This document shows positions 1-7,112 of a DNA stretch of 10,466 nt, one piece after another; positions within the stretch are counted from its first letter, which is position 1, and each line of letters begins with the position of its first letter. The stretch is from Bacillota bacterium (GTDB lineage Bacteria > Bacillota > Dehalobacteriia > UBA4068): positions 2,714-13,179 of the forward strand of contig JAUMYD010000038.1 in NCBI GenBank assembly GCA_030528765.1, in the 5' to 3' direction. Position numbers and translations under genes: made by a program. The notes beneath the pieces are model-generated. The model ran no database searches, was not told the origin of the DNA, and saw nothing but the letters and a program-made list of their open reading frames with translations.

Positions 1-1
1 G

Positions 2-391
2 CTGGTTGGAACTACACCCAGCAGAAATCTTTACGAACTGAACAATACAAAAACCACTGCAGTTTTGCTGGAAACCGCTTACCACGACAACCGGGAGGAT
101 GCAGAGTGGATCATCTCCAATTTGAATCTCATAGCCAGAGCCCTGGTGCTTTCCCTGACACAGTATTTTGGGATTCCTTTTGTGGAACCAAACACTGTTC
201 AGCGTGGGGTGATAGATACAGAATCCTTTCCCGTGAACATACGCTCCGGCCCCAGCTTCGAAGCCCCCAGCCTAATTGTGGTGCCGAACGGAGCCGGCGT
301 GATCATCACCGGGACTGCGGAAAACTGGTACATTGTAGATTATATGGGAACGATCGGCTATGTGAACCAGGCTTATATCACGCTGGTATGA
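2..391 (+). CDS. N-acetylmuramoyl-L-alanine amidase with C-terminal SH3 domain (3' fragment)
   Basis: The frame is open from base 2, so the 5' end lies outside the window; about 129 codons are visible. The first part (residues LLETAYHDN and onward) matches the C-terminal end of the zinc-dependent Amidase_3 fold, which cleaves the amide bond between N-acetylmuramic acid and the stem peptide. The glutamate in LLETAYHDN sits where this family has a conserved catalytic Glu. The zinc ligands must lie upstream. The last ~60 residues form a bacterial SH3 (SH3_3) domain with the typical FPVNIRSGPS start, a GTAENWYIV core and a GYVNQAYI end. Such domains bind peptidoglycan. The likely role is cell-wall turnover, cell separation or spore lysis; the start and signal peptide cannot be seen. 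A TTG at 65 is inside the conserved domain and is not a credible start. Confidence 0.85.
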   Translation: MVGTTPSRNLYELNNTKTTAVLLETAYHDNREDAEWIISNLNLIARALVLSLTQYFGIPFVEPNTVQRGVIDTESFPVNIRSGPSFEAPSLIVVPNGAGVIITGTAENWYIVDYMGTIGYVNQAYITLV

Positions 392-437
392 GTCGAAAAG
401 TCCTTTTCTTTTTTTGCAGAGCTGGAAAGCCCAACAA

Positions 438-470
438 AAAGAGAAGACTCAAATTTTGAGTCTTCTCTTT
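438..470. terminator. Bidirectional rho-independent terminator
   Basis: A perfect 16-bp inverted repeat (438-453 and 455-470, core GAGAAGACTC / GAGTCTTCTC) has one base at its centre. It is followed by a T-rich run on the plus strand (468-479) and by a run of Ts on the minus strand (440-436). It lies between two convergent genes, 46 bp after the amidase stop and 46 bp after the YibE/F stop, so it can end both transcripts. Confidence 0.85.
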
Positions 471-516
471 GCTGTTTTTATTCAGGAAACGGGGCTGCCG
501 CAAAAAGACAGCTTTC

Positions 517-1719
517 TTAAAAATGAGGATTGGAGGGCAGCTCTATCTCTGTGTCAGCGGATCGTAAGGGAGGCTCCACAGCATGACCACTCTTCCCTGG
601 GTAGATCAGTGAACAGATCAAAGAAGTAAGCGGGATCGTCAGCAAAATGCCCGTGCTGCCCACGATGGCCTGTAAAAGTTCAACAATGATCATCTCCATA
701 TTAAAAAGCTGTACCATTTCCACGTTATACGCAACCATCAAAAGCGTTGTGCTGAGGCTGCTACCTATATAGGCCAAAACCAGGGTGTTTGCCATGGTCC
801 CCATCACATCCCGGCCGATATTCATGCCGGAACGAATAAGGGAACGCGCACTGACCTCGGGCGTATTTTTACGAATCTCTTCCAGAGAAGAGGCAATATC
901 CATCGCCACATCCATGATCGCGCCCATTGCGCCGATGATGATCGCGGCAAAGACGATAGCCCGCAGATTGATGGGCTCTGCAACCTCGATCATCTGTAAG
1001 TAAAGGGCATCTTCCGTAGTCATGCCCGTAAGCCCCAAAACCTGATCCATAAACAGGGTCAAAACACCAGCCATAGCGACCCCCGCAAAGCAGCCGGCTC
1101 CGGCAGCGAAGCTCTTTTTACTTATCCCGTTGATAAACAGCATAGTCATGCTAATCGTATAAAGGCAGGTAACAATGGACCAAAGATAGATGTTTTGCCC
1201 GGAAAGCACAGCGGGAATGAAGACCATGAATACAGCCAGGCAGGTAAAGGCAAGTGAAATCAGGGTATTCAAGCCCTTCCAGCGACCAAAAACAAGAACA
1301 GCCAAGGCAAAGGCAAAGCCTAGGATCAGAATCCCGTCGCTGCGGACATATTCCAGCATCAGCCATTCACTGTCTTCACGGTTTTTATCCGTATAAAAAA
1401 GGATTTTATCACCGACTGCAGCTTTATCCTGAACCGGGTAGTAATTCTCATAAATGCTCTGCCGAACTGTCACCAGGCTTCCTTTTTCCGGGCCATTCAG
1501 AACCTTCACGGAAAGACAGAGCTCATCCCCACCGGAGATTTTTTCCTGGGAAATAACCTGCTCTACTCTCCCTTTATAGGTTATAGTGGAAGGCTCCTCC
1601 CAGTTTGGATAGCCATCCATGGCAAAGTGCCGCCCTATAAGGATATAGGCCAGAGAAAAAAGAAGCGTAAACAGATAGACCACAAGTGTTTTTTTCCTGG
1701 GGTTTCGTTTTTTTACCAT
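517..1719 (-). CDS. YibE/F family multi-pass membrane protein
   Basis: A 400-residue integral membrane protein of the YibE/F-like family, whose molecular role is not established. Residues 1-10 are basic, residues ~11-30 form a membrane anchor, and ~31-125 form a soluble, probably extracytoplasmic, beta-rich region. About seven further hydrophobic segments follow between ~127 and ~372, then a short polar tail. The family's conserved stretch is visible at ~260-318: GAMGAIMDVAMDIASSL, followed by SGMNIGRDVMGTMANTL and LAYIGSS. The start is well supported: GGAGG at 1725-1729 lies 5 bases before the ATG. The gene starts 20 bp after the stop of the serine dehydratase gene, so the two should be co-transcribed. 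A transport role is often suggested for such polytopic proteins, but nothing here identifies a substrate. Confidence 0.88.
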   Translation of the reverse strand: MVKKRNPRKKTLVVYLFTLLFSLAYILIGRHFAMDGYPNWEEPSTITYKGRVEQVISQEKISGGDELCLSVKVLNGPEKGSLVTVRQSIYENYYPVQDKAAVGDKILFYTDKNREDSEWLMLEYVRSDGILILGFAFALAVLVFGRWKGLNTLISLAFTCLAVFMVFIPAVLSGQNIYLWSIVTCLYTISMTMLFINGISKKSFAAGAGCFAGVAMAGVLTLFMDQVLGLTGMTTEDALYLQMIEVAEPINLRAIVFAAIIIGAMGAIMDVAMDIASSLEEIRKNTPEVSARSLIRSGMNIGRDVMGTMANTLVLAYIGSSLSTTLLMVAYNVEMVQLFNMEMIIVELLQAIVGSTGILLTIPLTSLICSLIYPGKSGHAVEPPLRSADTEIELPSNPHF

Positions 1720-1739
1720 ATGGGCCTCCTTTCTTTTGT

Positions 1740-2963
1740 TTATTTTATATTTTCGATTTCAGACTGGGTTTTGTACATTTCTGCCAGCCCACCTTCAGAG
1801 GTTTCCCGGTATTTGCTGAAAAGATCCTGTCCGGTCTGCTTCATGGTTCGAACGACCAGATCAAAAGAAATTTTACGTGTATGTGTCAAAAAGTTTGCCA
1901 AAACAAAGGAACTATGGGCGCGTAGGGCTGCAACACCGTTTCGCTCAATGCAGGGGATCTGGACCAGCCCGTTGATTGGGTCACAAGTCAGCCCCAGCAT
2001 GTGTTCTATAGCGATTTCAGCAGCATATTCAATCTGATCCATATCCATCTCATAAAGCTCTGCAAGAGCAGCCGCAGCCATGGCGCAGGCACTGCCGATC
2101 TCTGCTTGGCAACCGCACTCTGCTCCGCTGATGGAAGCATTGTTTTTGATCAGGTTTCCGATCACGCCTGCAGTGCATAAGGCCCGAACGATTTCACTGT
2201 CATGAAAATTATGTTTATTCTGTGCATAAAGTAAAACGGCCGGCACAACCCCGCAGGAGCCGCAGGTGGGCGCGGTGACAATGTTTCCACCGGCAGCATT
2301 TTGCTCACTGGCAGCAAAGGCATAGGCGCACATCAGACGGCTGGTTTTTGTTTCCGGGCTCTCGTCAATATGTCGCTGCGTATATAAATATTTTGCCTTT
2401 CGCTGTACGTTCAGGCCGCCAGGCAGCGTACCCTCTGCCTCAAGTCCCTCATAAACAGAATTCTTCATGGCTGCCCATATGCGCTCCAAAAAAACAATAA
2501 TATCATAGCCCTCTGTGTTGACCACATATTGCCAAAGTCGAATATGCTCCTTTTGGCAATGCGCCTTAAGCTCCGTGAAGCTGGAATGGGGATAGACGAA
2601 GGGGGAAGCGGTAGGCGGCTCCCCAAAAATCTGGATCCGGCCGCCTCCGGCACTGATAATCCTGTTGTTCCCGATCTCACTGCCAGCCTCATAGGCAAAA
2701 AAATCCATGGTATTGGGATGCGGAATGTCCTGCGTCTCCGTATCAAAGATCACTTTCGTTTTTTCCTGTGGAAAAACATCCAGAATAGCCTTATCTGTCA
2801 AATGACCCCGTCCGGTTTTAGCCAGGGAACCGTAGAGAATTATTTTATACTGATCTGCATGTGGGTAACGCATCAAAAAAATACGGGAAGCCCGATCAGG
2901 AGCAAGTGTATGGGAGCTGGAAGGGCCACGGCCGATTCTATATAATTCCCGCAAAGTTTCCAT
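1740..2963 (-). CDS. sdaA: L-serine ammonia-lyase, iron-sulfur dependent, single chain
   Basis: This 407-residue protein deaminates L-serine to pyruvate and ammonia with a [4Fe-4S] cluster in the cytoplasm. The N-terminal part is the SDH beta domain, with the GRGPSSSHTLAP motif (residues 11-22) and YGSLAKTGRGH (44-54). The C-terminal half is the SDH alpha domain, with APTCGSCGVVP (231-241), GAECGCQAEIGSA (280-292) and CDPINGLVQIPC (327-338). C285, C327 and C338 have the same spacing (42 and 11) as three cluster ligands of the Legionella type 2 enzyme. That enzyme's fourth cysteine is its last residue; here the tail ends without a cysteine. The length fits the shorter single-chain group known from Bacteroides and Clostridia. 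GAGAGG at 2970-2975, 6 bases before the ATG, supports the start. The YibE/F gene follows after 20 bp. A related use on another beta-hydroxy amino acid cannot be excluded. Confidence 0.92.
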   Translation of the reverse strand: METLRELYRIGRGPSSSHTLAPDRASRIFLMRYPHADQYKIILYGSLAKTGRGHLTDKAILDVFPQEKTKVIFDTETQDIPHPNTMDFFAYEAGSEIGNNRIISAGGGRIQIFGEPPTASPFVYPHSSFTELKAHCQKEHIRLWQYVVNTEGYDIIVFLERIWAAMKNSVYEGLEAEGTLPGGLNVQRKAKYLYTQRHIDESPETKTSRLMCAYAFAASEQNAAGGNIVTAPTCGSCGVVPAVLLYAQNKHNFHDSEIVRALCTAGVIGNLIKNNASISGAECGCQAEIGSACAMAAAALAELYEMDMDQIEYAAEIAIEHMLGLTCDPINGLVQIPCIERNGVAALRAHSSFVLANFLTHTRKISFDLVVRTMKQTGQDLFSKYRETSEGGLAEMYKTQSEIENIK

Positions 2964-3062
2964 TTTTTACCTCTCAGATTTTATAAAAAATAATAGTTGC
3001 TTTTTTTTAACATGCTTTTGGTGAAAAATAATGTCGCTGATGTGCTTCTCTGCGTCTTCCGG

Positions 3063-4238
3063 TCAATCTCCTGCAGCATATGGACGATCGATCTCAATCA
3101 TGGCAGAAAGAGAAGGATCCAATTCCTTTACCAGCTGGTCTACAGATAAGCGGATCTGTTCTTTGCTCATTTTCAGGGAAAATGGAGCGCTTACATCAAA
3201 AAACAATATCTTTTTTCCCTGCCGGGTGAGAAAACGAAAATCATGGATCGTCACTTCGGGGGAAAGCGCCTTCAGCTTCTCTTCCAAATCTTTTCGAATA
3301 CGAAGTGTTTCCGCATCCTCCATATCTACAGGATCGATATGCACAATGGCAGGACAGCCCAGCTCCCGACGGATACGCAGCTCGATAGTATCGATGGCCT
3401 CGTGGATTTTCAGCAAATCCTCATGGGGGGAAACTTCGGCATGCAGGGAAACCAGGCAGTGCCCCGGCCCGTAATCGTGTACCAAAAGATCATGGATTCC
3501 GAGCACAAATGCATCCTCCAGAACCAGCTGTTCGATTCGGTGGACCAATTCCGGATCCGGCGAATGCCCCAACAGATGAGAAATAAGCACTTTTGCCTCT
3601 TTTATCCCGGTATAGAGGATAAAAAGTGCGACCAGGCCACCGGCATAGGCATCTGGGGTCAGCGTGGTGAAATGGCCCAGTAGCATAGACAGCAGCACCA
3701 CAGAGGTGGCAATGCAATCACTCATGGAATCTGCCGCCGTGGCAAAAAGAACAGCAGAAGAAAATTGTTTCCCCAGCCTGCGGTTATAAATCATCATGTG
3801 GAATTTAATAAAAACCGAGATCAGCAAAATGATCAAAGAAAGCAGACTAAAGTTGATAGCCTCTGGCTGCAAAATTTTTTTTATGGACGAGATCAGCAGT
3901 TCAAAGCCCATAACGATGATGAACATCGCCACGATCAGGCCGGCAATGTATTCAAATCGTGCATGGCCAAACGGATGGTTTTCATCTGCCTCCTTTCCTG
4001 CCAGACGGAAGCCCAAAAGACTAACCAGTGAAGAGGAGGCATCGGTCAGATTATTAGCAGCGTCTGCCATGATGGCAAGAGAGCCGCTGATCAGGCCGGC
4101 AAAAAGTTTGGCTGCACCAAGAATCAGGTTCAAAAAAATTCCGTATCCACCAGAAAGCATGCCATATTTTCTTCTGCGCTCTGTTTCTGGCAGCTGTGCC
4201 TCGTTTTTTATGAAAATTTTTGCAAGTAGCTTCAGCAT
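3063..4238 (-). CDS. Cation diffusion facilitator (CDF) exporter, probably Mn2+
   Basis: A 391-residue CDF transporter that should export a divalent metal in exchange for protons. Six membrane helices span ~28-225. The TM2 motif ANNLTDASSSLVSL gives N62 and D66; TM5 AADSMSD gives D170 and D174; the HPFGH loop is at 88-92. An N/D + D/D site in place of the His-containing site of zinc CDFs resembles the Firmicutes Mn exporters (MntE / MneP-MneS type), so Mn2+ is the favoured substrate. The C-terminal cytoplasmic dimerisation domain (~200-305, ending IVHIDP) is followed by ~85 extra residues. I chose the ATG at 4236-4238 because a G-rich Shine-Dalgarno run (4241-4250) directly precedes it and the protein then begins MLKLLAKIFIKN, as family members do. 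An ATG at 4275-4277 would add 13 residues, but its nearest GGAGG is 18 bases away. Confidence 0.9.
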   Translation of the reverse strand: MLKLLAKIFIKNEAQLPETERRRKYGMLSGGYGIFLNLILGAAKLFAGLISGSLAIMADAANNLTDASSSLVSLLGFRLAGKEADENHPFGHARFEYIAGLIVAMFIIVMGFELLISSIKKILQPEAINFSLLSLIILLISVFIKFHMMIYNRRLGKQFSSAVLFATAADSMSDCIATSVVLLSMLLGHFTTLTPDAYAGGLVALFILYTGIKEAKVLISHLLGHSPDPELVHRIEQLVLEDAFVLGIHDLLVHDYGPGHCLVSLHAEVSPHEDLLKIHEAIDTIELRIRRELGCPAIVHIDPVDMEDAETLRIRKDLEEKLKALSPEVTIHDFRFLTRQGKKILFFDVSAPFSLKMSKEQIRLSVDQLVKELDPSLSAMIEIDRPYAAGD

Positions 4239-4260
4239 GCTCCCCTCCCCGGCCGATTCA

Positions 4261-4338
4261 TCCTGTTGCTCCGGCATTCAGGTTCTCAGGCGCTGCCTCC
4301 AATTGGCAGATGCCGCATCTGTTAGATCCTTTACAGGA
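4261..4338 (-). promoter_or_regulatory. Structured 5' leader of the CDF exporter gene
   Basis: The ~98 bases between the predicted transcription start (~4336) and the exporter ATG are GC-richer than the neighbouring intergenic DNA and contain overlapping inverted repeats. One is a 7-bp arm pair at 4307-4313 and 4315-4321. The other is CTGCC/GGCAG at 4293-4297 and 4305-4309, around a 7-base loop. They share bases 4307-4309 and so cannot form together. TCCTGT and ACAGGA (4333-4338 and 4261-4266) could close the whole element, although the predicted start falls inside the first arm. The arrangement looks like a metal-responsive leader, but I do not recognise a known riboswitch class. Function is inferred. 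Confidence 0.35.
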
Positions 4339-4342
4339 AAAT

Positions 4343-4351
4343 ATTATAGCA
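4343..4351 (-). promoter_or_regulatory. Extended -10 promoter for the CDF exporter gene
   Basis: On the minus strand the sequence reads TGCTATAAT, a perfect -10 hexamer with the TGn extension. No good -35 hexamer lies 16-18 bases upstream, which is acceptable for an extended -10 promoter. Transcription would start near 4336, giving a ~98-base leader before the ATG at 4238. Confidence 0.5.
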
Positions 4352-4435
4352 TGGATCCCGCCCAATATGCCATGCTCTCTTTTGTGGAAATCTTTTTTTC
4401 TGAAATATAAAGCTGAAAAAGACAAAAGTGAAAGG

Positions 4436-4459
4436 CGCTTTGGCATTGAATCCAAAGCG
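4436..4459 (-). terminator. Possible hairpin terminator or attenuator
   Basis: CGCTTTGG (4436-4443) and CCAAAGCG (4452-4459) form an 8-bp stem with an 8-base loop. On the minus strand the stem is followed by a T-rich but interrupted stretch (4433 down to ~4409), which resembles a weak intrinsic terminator. It lies ~90 bases upstream of the minus-strand -10 at 4343-4348. It would only matter if another minus-strand transcript starts further upstream. On the plus strand the T tail is poor. Confidence 0.3.
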
Positions 4460-4693
4460 GCTGATTTTCGTGGAAGAGTTTTTGCATAAATTTAAGCGAA
4501 ATCCTCTCAAAAAGCATAAAATATTTTGCAAAAAAACAAAAGCACAAAAAAAAATAATTATCATCCTCTATAAAACCAAAAAATAAATTTATAAGAAGAA
4601 AGGAATCGAAAAAAATCATAACAAAAGTAGCACTATGGAAAATTATAAATATTTTTTCAAACTATTACAATTGGAAAAAAAGATAAGTTTTGT
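4460..4693. other. A-rich intergenic segment with repeated A-tracts, no gene
   Basis: This stretch separates the divergent CDF and ATPase units. It is strongly AT-rich with a plus-strand A bias and holds A- or T-runs of 5-9 bases, for example at 4509-4513, 4530-4536, 4546-4554, 4609-4615, 4652-4657 and 4675-4680. Short open frames on the minus strand here have low-complexity Phe/Leu-rich translations and no Shine-Dalgarno, so I call no gene. The A-tracts just upstream of the plus-strand promoter could act as an UP element or bend the DNA. Confidence 0.5.
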
Positions 4694-4722
4694 TGCTTCT
4701 ACCTACTATAATATGGTATGAT
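4694..4722 (+). promoter_or_regulatory. ntpFp: Candidate promoter of the V-ATPase operon
   Basis: TTGCTT (4694-4699) and TATGAT (4717-4722) are separated by exactly 17 bases, with A-rich DNA just upstream. A perfect TATAAT also lies at 4707-4712, but only a weak -35 (TAAGTT, 4684-4689) precedes it at 17 bases. Either would give a leader of roughly 60-75 bases before the ntpF start. Which one is used cannot be decided from sequence. Confidence 0.45.
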
Positions 4723-4788
4723 AACTTTGTTTGGCTTGGTTATAAAACTATGTTTTTTGATTCTATTATTTAGAAACGAGGTGAATAA

Positions 4789-5103
4789 ATGTCTTTAGCA
4801 GCAATCAAGCAAATTAACGAAACGGAACAGCTGATGCAGTCCCAAAAAACCGAAGCCTTGCAGCAAGCACAAAAGATGCAGGCGGATGCGCAGCGGGACG
4901 GAAATTCCTTGATGGAAGCCACCGAAAAACAGGCCCGGGAACAGGCACAGGCCATGCTTCAGGAGGCAGACAAAAAATCAGAAGCCACCACAAAGCGGAT
5001 TCTGAATGAGGCGAAATCTGCTTGCGAGAAACTGGATAAAAACGCCAGCAGAAATCTGGATGCAGCAGCGGCGTTGATCGTGGAAAGGGTTGTGAAGATC
5101 TAA
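4789..5103 (+). CDS. ntpF: V-type ATPase peripheral stalk subunit (NtpF / subunit G-H type)
   Basis: A 104-residue, highly charged, Ala/Gln/Glu-rich protein that should be almost wholly alpha-helical coiled coil (residues ~5-90), ending in the VERVVKI tail seen in this family. In the assembled enzyme it pairs with subunit E to form the peripheral stalks that hold the A3B3 head against the membrane subunit I. It has no catalytic residues. GAGGTGA at 4778-4784, 4 bases before the ATG, supports the start. It is the first gene of the operon, as ntpF is in Enterococcus hirae, and its TAA overlaps the next ATG by one base (TAATG), so translation is probably coupled. The identification rests on position, size and coiled-coil character more than on conserved residues. 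Confidence 0.85.
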   Translation: MSLAAIKQINETEQLMQSQKTEALQQAQKMQADAQRDGNSLMEATEKQAREQAQAMLQEADKKSEATTKRILNEAKSACEKLDKNASRNLDAAAALIVERVVKI

Positions 5104-7040
5104 TGGCAATTGTAAAAATGAAGCGTCTGCGTTTGGTTGGGCTGAATGATCAGAAAGGAAAGCTTTTGGATCATCTGCTTCGTTTAGGCTGTGTAGCGGT
5201 GAACGAACCGATTGCGCAGCTGAATGATCCGGAATGGACAGACCTGCTTCGTCGCGATGAATCCCTGAGCACGAACGTAAAAGCGGATCTTTCCAATTTG
5301 CGCAGTGCCATGGATGGCCTGGATAAGTATGCCCCTGCAAAAGGCGGATTGTTTGTTAAACGGAAAACGATTACTGAAGAAGAGCTTTATTCCTCCGAAG
5401 CACAGAAAACTAACCTGGCTGCGGTGGAAAGCATCAACGATAATCTTCGTGAAATCGCACAGATTTTTGGCCAACAAAACCGTATAGCCACCCAGAAGGC
5501 GGCCCTGCAGCCCTGGGCTACGCTGAACTTTCCCCTTGAATGCGAAGGCAGTTTGCATACCTCTTATATTCTGGGCTCTGCCCCTGCTGCGGCAGAGCTT
5601 CGGGAAATGGAACAGGATCTGCTTCAGGCCTGCGAAGAAGCTTGTCTCTTTCCGATCAGCAATGATGAGGAGCAGAGCTATTTTCTGCTGATCAGTCATC
5701 GGGATGTGGCGGAAGCTGCTTTGGCAGCTCTGCGGCCCCATTCTTTCTCTGTGACCCGCTTTAAAGGGGTCACAGGAACGGCAGAAAGTAATATTAACCA
5801 GCTTACGCAGGAATTTAACAAATTAGAACAGGAAAAAGAAGCTGCAATCGAGAGAATTGTAGCATTCAAAGACCTTCGTGGGGATTTACGGATCTTCCAG
5901 GATCGTCTAAATCAGGAGCTGAGCAAAGAGCTTACCAGAGAGCGCTTCCTGACGAATGGCACTGTCTTTTTCTTTGAAGGCTGGGTCCCGGCCCCGGAAG
6001 AAAAAAAGCTGAGTCAGGATCTGAATGCTTTCACTTGCGCTTACGAAATGACAGATCCGGAACCTGGTGACGCGGTTCCTACTTTGCTGAAGAACAACGC
6101 TGTGGTCGAACCCATGAATATGGTGACGGAAATGTACTCCCTTCCGACCTATAACAATATCGACCCCAACCCCTTGATTTTCCCTTTTTATGTTTTCTTC
6201 TTCGGCCTGATGTTTGCAGATATCGCCTATGGTATCATCATGGTTGCAGCCTGCGTAGCTTTAAAGCTTCTGGTCAAACCAAAGGGCGGTTTGCGGCGTC
6301 TGACCGGCCTGGGCATTTTGGTTGGTATTTCCACTACCATTTGCGGCTATTTCACTGGAAGCTGCTTTGGTGATGCCATCCCCGTGATCAATGAGGTTTT
6401 CCTGAATAATCCGGGCGTTGAAATGTGGAGCCTGATCAACCCACTGAACGACCCCATGGGCGTGCTGATTTTCGCCATTGTGGTGGGGGTATTCCATTTG
6501 ATCGTTGGTCAATGCATTCACATTTATGTCTGCTTTCGCGATAAGCATGGCCTGGACGGCATTTTGGATGTTGTTCCCTGGTGGATTTTCTTTGCTTCCA
6601 TCGGCGGGATTGTGCTTACCGGGAAATTCTGGCCGATCTTCATTGGTCTGGGGGCACTGGTCCTCACGCAGGGGCACAGCAAAAAGGGTATCTTTAAGAA
6701 GCTCTTTGGTGGCATCGTTTCCCTTTATGATGTCACCAGCTGGCTGTCGGATATTCTTTCTTACTCCCGTCTGATGGCACTGATGCTGGCCACTGCTGTT
6801 ATCGCCAGCGTTGTCAATATTCTGGGCTCCCTGAACGGCTCCCTGATCATGTTCGCCATCATCTTCCTGGTGGGTCACGTTTTCAATCTGGGGATCAACC
6901 TTGTCGGTACCTATGTTCACGCGGCCCGACTCCAGTATCTGGAGTTCTTCAGCAAATTTTATGAAAACGGCGGCATTCCTTTCCGTCCTCTGCGTTACAA
7001 TACCAAATACGTTGATGTGGTCGGTCAGGAAATCAAATAA
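5103..7040 (+). CDS. ntpI: V-type ATPase subunit I (subunit a, membrane stator)
   Basis: A 645-residue protein with a two-part layout. Residues 1 to ~345 form the cytoplasmic arm, with coiled-coil stretches (for example ~225-280) and the FFFEGWVP motif at 289-296. Residues ~355-620 form about eight membrane helices, beginning at NPLIFPFYVFFFGLMFAD. The essential arginine of this family lies in LSYSRLMAL (R556). It faces the rotor carboxylates and separates the two ion half-channels. The protein anchors the peripheral stalks and, together with the NtpK ring, forms the ion path. Length fits bacterial NtpI (about 650). The start is set by the one-base overlap with ntpF and the conserved opening MAIVKMKRLRLVGL. 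No frameshift or internal stop is present. Confidence 0.95.
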   Translation: MAIVKMKRLRLVGLNDQKGKLLDHLLRLGCVAVNEPIAQLNDPEWTDLLRRDESLSTNVKADLSNLRSAMDGLDKYAPAKGGLFVKRKTITEEELYSSEAQKTNLAAVESINDNLREIAQIFGQQNRIATQKAALQPWATLNFPLECEGSLHTSYILGSAPAAAELREMEQDLLQACEEACLFPISNDEEQSYFLLISHRDVAEAALAALRPHSFSVTRFKGVTGTAESNINQLTQEFNKLEQEKEAAIERIVAFKDLRGDLRIFQDRLNQELSKELTRERFLTNGTVFFFEGWVPAPEEKKLSQDLNAFTCAYEMTDPEPGDAVPTLLKNNAVVEPMNMVTEMYSLPTYNNIDPNPLIFPFYVFFFGLMFADIAYGIIMVAACVALKLLVKPKGGLRRLTGLGILVGISTTICGYFTGSCFGDAIPVINEVFLNNPGVEMWSLINPLNDPMGVLIFAIVVGVFHLIVGQCIHIYVCFRDKHGLDGILDVVPWWIFFASIGGIVLTGKFWPIFIGLGALVLTQGHSKKGIFKKLFGGIVSLYDVTSWLSDILSYSRLMALMLATAVIASVVNILGSLNGSLIMFAIIFLVGHVFNLGINLVGTYVHAARLQYLEFFSKFYENGGIPFRPLRYNTKYVDVVGQEIK

Positions 7041-7105
7041 AACCGTTTTCTTCCCCAAATCTGTTCAGTAACAAAAAACTATTTTCTACTTTAACTTTTA
7101 TTTTT

Positions 7106-7112
7106 AAGGAGG
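7106..7112 (+). promoter_or_regulatory. Strong ribosome binding site of ntpK
   Basis: AAGGAGG lies 8 bases before the ntpK ATG, within an 80-bp AT-rich spacer; the other ntp junctions are tighter or overlap. It is the best Shine-Dalgarno match of the operon, along with that of ntpC. It fits the need for many K subunits per enzyme against one I subunit. I see no convincing internal promoter or terminator hairpin in the spacer. Confidence 0.6.

Noticed and set aside
2964..3062. Terminator or dedicated promoter between the exporter and serine dehydratase genes
   Set aside because: T-runs and AT-rich hexamers are present, but I found no stem of useful length and no -35/-10 pair with proper spacing.
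4239..4277. Alternative exporter start at 4277 adding 13 residues
   Set aside because: Its nearest GGAGG is 18 bases away, while the ATG at 4238 has a G-rich Shine-Dalgarno at the right distance and gives the usual family N-terminus.
4261..4338. Resemblance of parts of the leader to TPP, NiCo or yybP-ykoY riboswitches (pieces such as CTGAGA, ACCTGA, GCAAC)
   Set aside because: Only short fragments match and their order and pairing do not reproduce any of these consensus structures as I know them.
4549..4563. Fur-like half site (minus strand TGATAAT) in the divergent region
   Set aside because: Only one half is good; the other half is a T-run expected by chance in such AT-rich DNA.
4331..4619. 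Minus-strand open frames of 77-91 codons in the intergenic region
   Set aside because: They are Phe/Leu-rich low-complexity translations of A-rich DNA, overlap one another in different frames and lack Shine-Dalgarno sites.
6261..7058. 265-codon minus-strand open frame opposite the membrane domain of ntpI
   Set aside because: It is a polar, His/Asn/Gln-rich translation, as expected from the antisense of hydrophobic codons, and has no ribosome binding site.
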